From Torymus aiolomorphi (Eukaryota; Arthropoda; Insecta; Hymenoptera; Torymidae): a stretch of DNA of 64,000 nt. Positions 33,606 through 44,050 of this stretch are shown here, one piece after another. A program made the position numbers and the translations under genes. Below the pieces are notes generated by a model, which ran no database searches, was not told where the DNA came from, and worked only from the letters and a program-made list of their open reading frames with translations. The stretch spans positions 73,310,529 to 73,374,528 of the forward strand of contig CM070873.1 of the NCBI GenBank assembly GCA_036365515.1, in the 5' to 3' direction. Every line of letters starts with the position of its first letter. The first letter of the stretch is position 1.

Positions 33606-34971
33606 CTGTGTGTGTGTGTGTGTGTGGGCATGCACATATATTATATATATATATACTAGTGGGGTACCCGCCTACTCGCTCCGCTCGTCAACCCCCCATT
33701 TTTAGAAAGTGATTGAATTGTAAATTTTGTTCTATTTTTTTTCGAGAAAACCTAAGGTTTTTTCAAATTTTTCACCGCCATATTGGTTCCACCATTTTAA
33801 ATTTCGAAAGTCCGAAAACAAAATCTTGATCAGCGACCTTGAAAACTCCTGTATACTAATTTTAAAAAAGTCTATGCTTCATTCGAACTTTTGACCACCA
33901 TTTTGAATTTAGAATGTCTGATAGCAAGATCGTGATCAGCGACCCCGTATTCTAATTTCGAGAAAAAACTAAGCTTTTCCGAATCTTTAACGGCCATATT
34001 GGTCCGCCATTTTGAATTTCGAAAATCCAATAAAATCTTGATCAGCGACCTCCACAACCTCTGTACTAATGTTAAATTTTTAGAAAAACTTAAACTTTTT
34101 TCGAATTTTCACTACCATATTGGACCGCTATTTTAAATTGCGAAAATATAATAGCTAAATCTATACTAATATGAAAATTCGAAAAAAGCTTAAGTTTTTC
34201 TAAAATTTGGAATACAGGACTTTTCGAGATCGATGATCAAGATTTTGCTATTAGGCTTTCAAAATTAAAAATGGCGAATTAAATATGGCGGTCGAAAGTT
34301 CCCAATATCGCCGTCGACACTTCAAGGGAAGCTTAGATTTTGTTTAACATTAGTATACAGATAAGGTTTTTGAGGTCGCTGATCAAGATTTTATTGAATT
34401 TATTCAAAATGGCGGACCAATATGGCCGTTAAAGATTCGGAAAAGCTTAGTTTTTTCTCGAAATGAGAATGCAGGGTCGCTGATCACGATCTTGCTATCA
34501 GACATTCTAAATTCAAAATGGTGGTCAAAAATCCGAATGAAGCATAGATTTCTTTTAAAATCAGTATACAGAAGTTATCAAGGTCGCTGATCAAGATTTT
34601 GTTTTCGGACTTTCGAAATTTAAAGTGGTGGAACCAATATGACGGTGAAAAATTTGAAAAAAGTTTAGATTTTCTCGAAGAAAAAATCAAACAAAATTTA
34701 CAATTCAATCACTTTTTAAAAATGGGGGTTGACGAGCGGAGCGAGTAGGGGGGTACCCCCTAGTATATATATAATATATGTACATGACCACCCACACACA
34801 CACACACACACACACATTTTTTTAATCACTCATAACTCAAGAAAAGGGTCAGCTAGGATTTTCATTTCGATGGATTTTTTATTTATTTGACATACTCAAT
34901 CGATCCACGCAAGCCCTATGCATCACCATTTTCATATGTGTTAAGTTGGATTCAGGCTGGGTGTGTACAGA
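33353..34971. mobile_element. 1.6 kb palindrome carrying two Helitron-type ends
   Basis: Flanking arms (33353-33520 and 34810-34971) are inverted repeats. Next inward are GT/CA and AT microsatellites, then a Helitron-type terminus in each direction: minus-strand CTAG at 33659-33656 and plus-strand CTAG at 34760-34763. Both are preceded by GACGAGCGGAGCGAGTAGG and a G-rich/C-rich hairpin. Inside are mirrored tandem ~110-bp units containing CTTGATCAGCGACC and CCATTTTGAATTTCGAAA words, meeting near 34160. Non-autonomous Helitrons and HINEs often carry internal tandem repeats; the head-to-head pairing of two 3' ends is unusual. Confidence 0.7.
33549..33627. repeat. (GT)n microsatellite
   Basis: CG/TG-rich tract next to the left Helitron-type terminus; its counterpart (CA)n is at 34790-34816. 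Confidence 0.95.
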
Positions 34972-34981
34972 CATCCTCCTG

Positions 34982-35053
34982 TGTGTCCAAGGCAGAGGTT
35001 ACCATCAAGTCTTGCTGATGAGCCCAACGATGGTAACCTTGGGGCGAAACACA
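34982..35053 (+). ncRNA. Hammerhead ribozyme, type III, with complementary loops
   Basis: All conserved parts are present in order. The 5' strand of helix III is TGTGT (34982-34986), followed by C17 at 34987, the predicted cleavage site. Helix I is CAAGGC (34988-34993) with GTCTTG (35009-35014), one G.U. The core box CTGATGA is at 35015-35021. Helix II is GCCCAA (35022-35027) with TTGGGGC (35039-35045), one bulged G. GAA is at 35046-35048, and the 3' strand of helix III is ACACA (35049-35053). Loop I contains GGTTACCAT (34997-35005) and loop II ATGGTAACC (35030-35038), perfect complements that could form a 9-bp kissing interaction. Helix III carries the RNA ends, which makes it type III. It lies just outside the palindrome at 33353-34971. 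Two small hairpins follow (TTCTCGACC...GGTCGAGAA type, 35093-35116 and 35189-35213). Confidence 0.88.
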
Positions 35054-35214
35054 GTTACCAACCGGTTTCCTCACCCACGAACCAACTTAGACTTCTCGAC
35101 CACGCTCGGCCGAGAACGGATAAGGTGGTGTCCTACCCTTACCAACAACCACTCCTTACACAGTAGCACCAACACCTTAATTAAAGCTTCTCGACCAGCT
35201 CGGTCGAGAATCGC

Positions 35215-35388
35215 TAAAAATTATTTAAAGCAACTAGCCCTTCAACGCGAGCGTGCTACGCGCGCCTGTCGACACTAACCTATCTTACCTATTGTATTAG
35301 CCAATGCAATTTTTTGATAACGTTCTGAAGTTGGCTCTAGAAGAGAGCTTCAATTCGATTTTATCGCAATCTCCCGTTTATAATAGGA
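35215..35388. repeat. Dispersed repeat B, copy 1
   Basis: About 170 bp from AATTATTTAAAGCAACTAGC to CGTTTATAATAGGAAT, matching 35693-35862 in the same orientation. Includes an ACGCG.GCGTGCTACGCGCGC word. Confidence 0.85.
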
Positions 35389-35389
35389 A

Positions 35390-35692
35390 TAATACAATTG
35401 GTAAAGAATTCTTTATTTTTAAATGTATTTATATGAAGTGCTAAATGAATACATCTATGAGTTCGGAAAGTACACTCTATGAGTTCTTTTGGGGCTCATA
35501 CGAAAATAAATTTAAGAATTAATTACTCCTAACCAAAATTTGAAAAGGGTTCATTAAGGGTTCAAAACTAATAACGTTATAGTTATTTTTTAGTTCAAAT
35601 AGAGTTCGAAAGATATTCGTGACGAATGCATTTCCCAGACGGCATAAGCAGTTCCAAAAGAGCTCTTTTTGAACTCATGATTTTGAACATGA
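35390..35692. repeat. Dispersed repeat A, copy 2
   Basis: Direct repeat of 32890-33203 with very few differences. It sits between the two B copies, so the order is A ... palindrome, ribozyme, B, A, B. Confidence 0.85.
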
Positions 35693-35862
35693 ATTATTTA
35701 AAGCAACTAGCTCTTCAACGCGAACGCGCTGCGCGCGCATGTCGACACTAACCTATCTTACCTACTGTATTAGCCAATGAAATTTTTTGATAACGCTTTG
35801 AAGTTGACTCTAGAGAGCTTCAATTCGATTTTATCGCAATCTCCCGTTTATAATAGGAATCT
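35693..35862. repeat. Dispersed repeat B, copy 2
   Basis: Second copy of 35215-35388, about 90% identical by eye, ending in a short duplicated CTCCCGTTTATAATAGGAAT. Confidence 0.85.
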
Positions 35863-35909
35863 CCCGTTTAGTAATAGGAATCCAAATAAGTCCTAAAACA
35901 ATTCTTATA

Positions 35910-36010
35910 GTGTGCGTGCGCGTGTGTGTGCGTGCGTGCATGCGTGGGTGCGTGTGTGTGAGTATGCGTGTGCGTGTGCATGTGCGTGTGCGTATACGTG
36001 TGTATGTGTG
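35910..36010. repeat. (TG)n/(CG)n microsatellite
   Basis: GTGCGTGCGCGTGTGTG-type tract. 36011-36434 holds no recognised feature. Confidence 0.9.
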
Positions 36011-36478
36011 GGTTACTCATAAGCCCATTTTTGATAATACCAAACAAGAATTGGAGGATGACGGATAATATGTAGAAATGCTGTCACGAAACCGCGGTCA
36101 ATAACGGAGCAAGCCGCGTTTTTCATATGGAATTCGTTCCATATTCTTGTGTAACGGACTACATAATACTGAAACAGACGAACTTCTCTTTCTCTTTCGA
36201 CTTTCCGGCGCATGCCGCATGGTCACTCGGAAAAACTTTTTTAGCTACTTATACTGATTACTGACAGTTTCTCTTATTGGTGCTAAAAATACTGAGAAAT
36301 AATTTAGGTAAGTAAAATTAAATATTTATTAACTAGTAATTGTTATAATTTTGGCGTTTTATATTGGTGGATGCGAACGGATGCATTAAATAATGGTTTT
36401 CAATGGCGTCCCGTACTCCCATAATAGCTTTTTCATATATGTTATTAATAGAGAGCTTCGTGAGATTGGAACGGGGAC

Positions 36479-36484
36479 GGACGT
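36479..36484 (+). promoter_or_regulatory. Possible downstream promoter element of the LINE
   Basis: GGACGT fits the DPE consensus RGWYVT at +28 to +33 if transcription starts at the A at 36452, one base into the element. Jockey-type LINEs use such internal promoters. No good initiator match is seen. Confidence 0.35.
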
Positions 36485-36759
36485 GCTGATGAAGAGCCGC
36501 GTATTGGTTCTGTTTATTCGATATCTAGTGCAAGCCCATAGCGACGAAGGTGGCTTTTCTAGTGAGTTGCTACTGAGGATTCGTGACAAGATATAAATCG
36601 TCGTGAGGGACAGTGAAATTTGACCACAAAAAGCCATTGAAGATTCCACGTTTTTTGAGGTTAGCTCAGCGGCGATCTGGGCTCTCTTGCTGGTGGCGCT
36701 CCTCGCGTCTCATCATATATAAGCTATAGTACCAGCCCGCGAGTTCTACCATCTATAAC

Positions 36760-37542
36760 ATGGCACCACCAAAAACAACAAATATCAGCACGGACAATAA
36801 ACCTGCCGATAATAAATCGATCAAAGAGCTTTTATGTACGCAAAAAACAATGACTAGAGCTCTCACTGCTAGCCAAAATACAGACAGTACAAAATTACTA
36901 AATGATATCATATGCAAATTAGACATACTAACTAACGAAATGTCCGAGATGAGAAGAGAACTTTCCAATGTCAAAACGTTAGTCAGAGATATCGTAGCTG
37001 CCGAACTTGCAAATAGAGAAGAAAAGTGGAATGCGGAAAGGGATCTAATTAATGAGAGACTGGTGTCTATCGAAAGGAAGCACGAAGCAATCTCGAGGTT
37101 AGGAATAAAAAATAACATTGTTATCAAAGGACACCAAATAGAAACTAATGAGTTGAAAAAAGAAGTAAGTGCTCTCATAGAGGAAAAATTGAAAATAAAA
37201 GTGAATGTCACTGAAGCCTTTCATATTAAAACATTGAAAAATGGTCACATTATTATCGCTAAATTGGCTAGTTTCGAAGAGAAGCAACACGTGATGTCTA
37301 ACAAAATGCAGCTGAAAGGAAGTGAGCTTTATATCTCAAGCGACCGTACTAAAAAGGAGAGAGATATACAGAGGAGCATAGCTCAATTGGCGGATGCGGA
37401 AAGAAGAAATGGCAAAGAGGTTAAGGTCGGTTTTAAGAAAATCACAGTCGACGGTGTAACGCAGAAGTGGAAGGACGGAGTGGGTTTAACAGCAATCGAC
37501 GCGCTACCCCAACTTTTCTTTCGCGACGATTTCTCGGCATGA
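36760..37542 (+). CDS. LINE ORF1 RNA-binding protein
   Basis: An ATG at 36760 opens a 260-residue intact frame. Residues ~40-110 are rich in heptad-spaced Leu/Ile/Met with many Glu/Lys (LLNDIICKLDILTNEMSEM then VKTLVRDIV), a predicted coiled coil for trimerisation. Residues ~115-185 (GIKNNIVIKGHQIETNE, then FHIKTLKNGHIIIAKL) look like the RRM-type domain of LINE ORF1 proteins. A basic segment follows (SDRTKKERDIQRSI). There is no CCHC knuckle. The protein would coat the element RNA as a nucleic-acid chaperone. The stop TGA at 37540-37542 overlaps the ORF2 open frame (+1 frame, open from 37490). No truncation or internal stop is seen. Confidence 0.85.
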   Translation: MAPPKTTNISTDNKPADNKSIKELLCTQKTMTRALTASQNTDSTKLLNDIICKLDILTNEMSEMRRELSNVKTLVRDIVAAELANREEKWNAERDLINERLVSIERKHEAISRLGIKNNIVIKGHQIETNELKKEVSALIEEKLKIKVNVTEAFHIKTLKNGHIIIAKLASFEEKQHVMSNKMQLKGSELYISSDRTKKERDIQRSIAQLADAERRNGKEVKVGFKKITVDGVTQKWKDGVGLTAIDALPQLFFRDDFSA

Positions 37543-40500
37543 GTCCAGTAGCGTCGATACGCCAAGCCATCCTGCAAGTCCTGTCAGTGAAATTTCAACG
37601 ATTGAAGCCTGTCTATCTACCACTAATGAGAATTTCAATAGGCAAAAACATTCAATAATATTCTGGAATCTGCACGGTTTCTCAAACTTAACTAATGTTC
37701 CGCACGAGGATCTGTTTAATTATTTTGATAAATGTGCTATTTTGTGTGTTTCAGAGACCTGGTTAACAGAAAAATTGAATAAACTACCTACAGCGTATTC
37801 TAAATATACTTGCTTTGATTCTACAGCTGTAAAAGATAAGGCAATGGGCAGGGCTAGCGGGGGTCTGGCTATATTTGTGGATAGTAAAATAGTAAGCTTC
37901 CCAACTATTACTGAGTACAATGATGCATTTATGATTTTGGAATGCTTTATTGGTAAATTAAGAACCATTATAGTCAACGTGTACCTAAAACCGAATGATG
38001 TTAACGGGAATATGGATAATTTAGTAAGCTTTATAAGAGAGATTCTAAATAGTTTTACAGGCATATTATTGGTTGGGGGTGACTTTAACTCCCGAATAGG
38101 TGAGACCAACCAAGTTGATGAAGAAATTGTAGAAGGCTCAAACTTTAACTCATCCCGAAAGACAATGGACTTAGTGCAAAATAAACAAGGGCGTTCACTG
38201 GTTGCAGAAATGGAAGGACTTGGACTCATAGTTTTAAATAGAAGAAGTATCTCTGACCCCGACGGTAGTCCAACCTTCGTAGATAATAAAGGGTCAAGTA
38301 CCATCGATCTCATTTGGACAAACCACACTGGTTTAATGAATCTCTCGGATTTCTCAACTTTGAATATGGGCCAGTCTGATCACCTGCCAATCAGTGTCAC
38401 GCTGCCTGACGATTGTTCTCAGCAACCCCACAATTCAAATGAGCAACAACAATACAACGCAACAATTCAGCACACAAAGCTAATATGGGATCCAGAGAAA
38501 ACGCTGCAGTTTCAGGAAGAAATGAGTGCTATTACGCCTCTCGACTCCGCTCAAATAGATACCACTAATGATATAATTATTAATACTATTACTTCAACAG
38601 CAAGACTATTGAGTATGGAACAAAGTGTAACACTAAAAACAGGTACTTCACTGACCGTAAGAGAAAAGTCATGGTATGACAAAGAATGTAGAAAGGCTAA
38701 TAAACTACAGGAAAGAGCTTACCGCAGATGGATCAGGACACAAGATCACGACTTAAGAAAATATTATTTGGAAGCCAAAAAGAATTATAAAAAACTCTAT
38801 GAAACAAAAAGAAAGGACTTCTTCAATATGATACAAGCTAATCTTGCCAATGTGAAAGATTCTAGCTCATTCTGGTCGACAGCAAAAAAGCTCAAGTATA
38901 AAAAATCTACCACCTGTCCCGTCCCGCGCGCAATCATTGAAGAATTCTACAGAAACACCTATCCCCCTAGATTGTCAACGACTGAGCAGTTCTTTGACTG
39001 TAGACATCCAGACCTAGACAAAAAAATCACTTTTGCGGAGGTGTACGTGATTTTAAAACAACTCAAAAATAACAAAGCACCTGGTCCGGACGGAATATCT
39101 AATGAATTCTACAAATACCTTCCCTATAGCTGGATTCACTTCTTAGTAGAGCTGTTTAATATTGTCTTAGAAACAGGCAAAGTACCAGAAAGCTGGTGCT
39201 GTTCAGAAATTTCCCTGCTCCACAAAAAAGGCGACCCTCTAGACCCAGCTAACTACAGAGGCATTGCCCTAACGAATACCGTTTCTAAGATTTTCACAAC
39301 TTTAATTGCAAACAGATCAGAGTGGTGTGAGAAAAACAATATATTACCAGAATGCCAGTCTGGCTTTAGAAAGGAAAGATCCTGCGATGACAATATATTT
39401 ATTCTCAAAGCAAGGATAGCAATTGAACTCAGTAAACCCGGAGGCAAACTCTATGGAGTATTTGTGGACTTCAAAAGAGCATTCGATTCCGTCGTTCACT
39501 CAGTCTTATGGAGATCCCTCTATAATGTTGGTGTAAGCGTTTGTATTATCCAAGTTCTACAGAGCCTCTATCAACGTGCCAATATGAAAGTTAGGTTAAA
39601 TAATGGCGAAAAAACGGAGAAAATCGAGGTCACAGAAGGAGTCCTTCAGGAAGACTCTCTAAGCCCCTTAATCTTCTCTATTCTGTTGCACGACATCGTG
39701 GAGTTTTTCGTAAAAGACGGCCACACAAATATTGAAAAAAATATCGACATTTTACTCTTCGCGGACGATCTCACGATACTCGCTAATGATATTATAGACC
39801 TTCAAAGTAAATTGGATACTCTCTCTAAGTACTGCAGCGTTAAAGCTCTTGAAGTCAACACAAACAAAACTGAAGTAATCAAATTCAAAAAGGCTGGCAG
39901 AGCCAAGTCTGAAAGAACCATCAAATATCAAGGCAATCCGCTGAAAGTAGTAAAGAGATACACATATCTTGGAGTTGTTCTTTCGTCAAGTGGAAGCTTC
40001 AAGATCGCTACCGACAATGCAGTAACAAAGGGCCAATCTGCATTGGGCGCTATATGGCAAATCTTACTAGTAGTAAGAGTAAAAGTTCTGGAAATAACTC
40101 GAGTTGGTGGGCTGCAAAAAAACTCTTTAACTCAGTAGTTACCTCTACCGTTCTCTATGGAGCAAAAATTTGGGGATTCAATCACACTCAAGAAATCGAG
40201 CGAATTCAGATGATGTTTTACAAAAGGTACTTGCAACTCCCCCGAAGTACACCTGGATATATTATAAGACTGGAAACCGGAAGCTCAAAACTGGAATGCT
40301 TAGTTCTTATGAATGCACTGACATACTGGATAAAGTTACTAAACTTAAACGCGGACAGATATCCGAGGAGAATGTATGAAAAGCTAAAACTAAACGACAA
40401 TCAACCTCAAGACACGACGAGATTTAATTGGTTCTCCCAACTTCGCGTCTTTCTTCGGCGAACAGGGCACGAATACCTATGTACACAAGAAAGCGTTGAC

Positions 40501-40968
40501 GCGGTTAAGTTGGCTCTTCCAGTAATAGATGGAGTTCTGAAAAATATCAATTTCAAAGACGATGCCATTAGAGCATCCCAATCCTTGTACTGCCCGCTTT
40601 ACCGTATAATAAAAAATCTAGAACAGCATTATCAGGAGCCGTATCTAGCGCTGACTCTGCCCTTGCCTTACCTTAGAATGTTTGCCCAAACTAGACTAGC
40701 CGGTAAAATTACTTTGTCATTTGTTCATAACAAAATTATCTATAAAATATGCGAATCTGAGTGTTGCCTACTATGCAACTGGAACGTATGCGAATCTCTA
40801 ACACACATATTGACCGAATGCCCTGTGTATGAAAATTTAAGAATTAAGTACCTTAAAAACGAAAATGTTATTGACTTATTAACTAATACGACCAAAGAAG
40901 GGGTATCCAATATCTATTATTTCCTCTCGGGTATGCTGAAATTGAGAGCATTTATTCTAAGCGAGTAA
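37490..40968 (+). pseudogene. LINE ORF2: APE endonuclease and reverse transcriptase, one frameshift
   Basis: The frame is open from 37490, inside the end of ORF1, with no ATG before the endonuclease. Endonuclease blocks are IIFWNLHGF, ILCVSETWL, VGGDFNSRIGE, STIDLIWTN and GQSDHLPISV (the catalytic SDH). RT blocks are NNKAPGPDGISNEFY, LLHKKGDPLDPANYRGIAL, CQSGFRKERSCDD, FVDFKRAFDSV, EGVLQEDSLSPLIF and the catalytic FADDL (about 39755-39770). A one-base shift between 40054 and 40138 moves the frame from 2 to 1. The C-terminal part then runs to 40968, including a CX2CX8HX4C-like finger (CCLLCNWNVCESLTHILTEC). The RT box has QED where most relatives have QGD or QGS, a possible missense change. 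Expression may rely on reinitiation or frameshifting after ORF1, as the overlap suggests. Confidence 0.9.
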
Positions 40969-41312
40969 ACCACACAATGTTACTATAATATTATTGTTGA
41001 TCTCACTTAATTACTCTTATATATAATTCGTCGTTGTAAAATCTGTCAGATCACATAAAACGCTGTTTATATATTTAAGCTAAAGCTGTATAGATAGAAG
41101 CGCATCCTTACAATTTGTCGTGACTAATAATCGTATGTCAGTTATGCACGTATGTGATATATGTTTATAAACACAAATTAGTATGTAAGAATAGTTATAA
41201 ATGTTTAAATGTTTAATCTTTGTATTCAAGTGCGAGTCGAGTCTCCATTCTCGATCATTTGTAATGGCTCTTGGCCGAAACAAATATTAATAATAAATAA
41301 ATAAATAAATAA
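40969..41312 (+). other. LINE 3' UTR and tail
   Basis: AT-rich, ending in repeated AATA/TAAA units at 41289-41312 just before the target-site duplication. Confidence 0.8.
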
Positions 41313-41328
41313 ATATATGTTATTAATA

Positions 41329-43260
41329 ATTACACTACAAGTGCTTTTATGAATGATATTTCATTATTTTAATTCATTACATTCTTTCTATTTTGCCTCT
41401 TTTTACTACCTATCATTTTTATACATATGTATTTTTTTAGGTTATATTTTTGGAGCTACAACTATAATTCTTTTATATGCTTGAAATTAATTTTTAATTG
41501 TACATTTTACAGATTATCTTTCGACTACGGTATTTTCAAGTACTAGATTTTTGTATTGGACTTCTCCATTGAAATTTTGTTTTGGAAGTTTGCCATTGGA
41601 TTTTTACATTGGATTTGCCAGTTGAATTTGGCATTGGATTTTTACGTTAGATTTCGCATTGGATTTTTACGTTGGATTTCGCATTGGATATTTACAGGTA
41701 TATATTGAATAATAATTGACTGTACAGACCTTAACTTAAATATAAAAATCTATTTACTTTCATTTCCGCTTCTGAACATCAATTTCTGGTTGTACCCTGT
41801 CGTAAATTTTAAATGTTAATAATAGTTAATAACTGTTAAAAATTATTTAAAACTATTTAGAACTGTTTAAAACTATTTGTAAATGTTACAAAATGTATTA
41901 TTTTGGACAGATTTTTTCTAATTATAATACTTTGTAACAGTTTCAAACAGTTTTTAATCATTTTAAACACTTTCAAACAGTTTCAAATAATTTTAAATTT
42001 GATATATTTCAGGAAAAATTAATAATTAATAAATTATTATTATTATTATTATTAATTAATAATTTTTTAATAGCCTCATTATTATAATCATGAGAATCAA
42101 GGAACGCGGGAGCACTCCGAAAGTACGTAACAGTCAAACAATGCAGAAGAAGCCTAAGGAGTGTTTAATTATACTAATAATTAATTATTACTACGTTAAT
42201 AATAATAATTAATAAATATTTAAAAGTTATTAAATAATTTAATAACTCTTATAAACTGTTAAAAACTGTTGAAAAATGTTACAAACAGTTACAAACGATT
42301 AATAACGTCCAAAATTCTACATTTTGTAACATTTATAAACAGTTTATAACTCTTTTAAACAGTTTTTAACATTTTTGAACAAAAATATTTCCGCTAGGGT
42401 AGCTGTGCAAGTCTTATTTCTTAGTTATTATTAACTTTACAAACTGTTTTTCAATAGTGTTGTTTAATTATCTTATTTCGCCTCTGATTCCTTTTTCCTA
42501 TATTAGTGTTATGATTTTAATTATTTTAACTTTTACGCCTCCTTTTTTCCCATTATCCTCTCTTCTAACTTTATTTTGCCATACTGTTATTTTTTGATCA
42601 TTCTGTTTTCTGCGCTTCGCCTTCATTCTCTGCCATTTATCTTGTCTCTCGTGCCGGGTTTATACTTCATCTGTGAGATAAATATCTTTATATATTGCTC
42701 TTTTCTTTTTCCATAAGTAATTTCATTCTGCCTCCGTTTCAAAAATTATATTGTCCGGCATGCTGCATGCATGCTTCAGCTACCGCCCTCTCTTTGTAGT
42801 CAGTTCTACCAAACCATCTTCTAACCCATTTCCACACCAATAATCCATTATACTTTCTTTATCCAGAAGTTGTGTTTTTTCTTATTTACCTCATGCGACC
42901 TCATAGTCCCACCCGTTCTTCTCTTAATTCTGTCTTTTTATAAAATTTTAAGCTTTTCCTATTTTCTTGGCTACTTTTGATTTTTAATAAATATTATATA
43001 CTTTATAGGTTATCTTATTGATACTTAATTTCATTTGGATTGGACTTTGGGATTGAATATTCCAATATCTCATTGGTATTGGATTTCTATATTAAATATT
43101 TCAATAATACCTCTTTAGTATTTTGGATTGGATATTTGCAAGGTTATCTTATTGATACTAAATTTCATTCGTATTGGACTTTGGAATTGAATATTCCAAT
43201 ATCTCATTGGTATTGGATTAGATATTTGCAAGGTAGTAATTAAAATTTTAACCATTTTTC
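41329..43260. repeat. AT-rich field with small direct and inverted repeats
   Basis: About three copies of a 26-bp unit GCATTGGATTTTTACGTT.GA lie at 41630-41690. Mirrored AACTGTTTAAAA/TTTTAAACAGTT words occur at 41830-42000 and 42235-42370. A direct repeat of about 100 bp lies at 43009-43100 and 43140-43232 (GGTTATCTTATTGATACT start). A diverged copy of the arm terminus lies at 42097-42117. No coding signal; small frames here follow the repeats. Confidence 0.6.
42097..42160 (+). other. Diverged copy of the arm terminus
   Basis: TCAAGGAACGCGGGAGC (42097-42113) matches the right-arm end at 45835, preceded by A in each case. Words such as GAAGAAGCC and TAAGGA follow in the same order. The hairpin is partly destroyed here. 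Confidence 0.5.
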
Positions 43261-44050
43261 AGTTAATTCTTCATTTTTTCTGTTCTCCACACTGCTTTCT
43301 TCCTTTCTCTGTCTTTATTTAAATCATGATATACAATATTAACAGGTTCAGTGCTACGGGCAAAAATAGTAAATTTGTCTAAATACCATTTATGTTTACT
43401 CGAAAAATAACGTAAAAATGAATACTTTTTTATTATATTCAGGATGTTTTAGTACTAATATAACTGAACCTGTTATATGAATAATTATTAATATTTCTGA
43501 AAAGTTGATATTATAATTTATTATAAACTTTGTTATTTAGAATGTTTTCTTTTATAATTTTTTTTTTATTTTTATAATTATAATTTTTTTATAATTCTTT
43601 TATAATTATAATTTTCCGCTCGATCCGAAATGTCAGCAGCTTTTCGAGCAGCTCTTTTGCTTGCGCTTCCAGTGAATTACTTGCCATCCAACATTCAAAC
43701 TGGATTACTTGATTTGATTTTTTGTTTACTATATCTTGCTCTATCCGTTTTTATTTATTTAAATTTGAATGGTATGTTGTTTTATTTTTTTGGTTTTTAA
43801 ATTTTTATTGATACGTTATTGTTTTTGTAATATAGAAAGATTGTAAAATACTCATTTTTATTCCTTTTTTTGGTGACGCTTTTTAATAATGTAAATATAA
43901 AATCATCTATACCAAATGCTTTTCATAAATTATATTTTATTTTACATTTTATTGTGCTATAAAGCAGAATAACTTAAAATTTACTTTCAATTGAGAGCTA
44001 ACTTCACGGAATTTCGTCGTTTCAAAACTAGTTGAATACGTGCTTTGACT
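43261..44050. other. No recognised feature
   Basis: AT-rich with T/A runs near 43555-43610; no coding similarity. Confidence 0.5.

Larger units (their letters stand above)
36435..41328 (+). mobile_element. Full-length LINE with 16-bp target-site duplication
   Basis: The 16-mer ATATATGTTATTAATA occurs exactly at 36435-36450 and 41313-41328. It brackets a 4862-bp non-LTR retrotransposon (36451-41312) with a 5' UTR of ~309 bp, ORF1, ORF2, a ~345-bp 3' UTR and a (AATA/TAAA)n tail at 41289-41312. Such exact duplications of this size and a short simple 3' tail are typical of target-primed reverse transcription. ORF1 is intact and ORF2 has a single visible frameshift, so the insertion is young. A clade assignment needs a phylogeny. 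Confidence 0.92.

Noticed and set aside
36451..36530. Hammerhead at the LINE 5' end (CTGATGA at 36485 with an AGAGCC/GGTTCT stem)
   Set aside because: The stem is followed by GTTTA, not GAAA, so an essential core element is missing.
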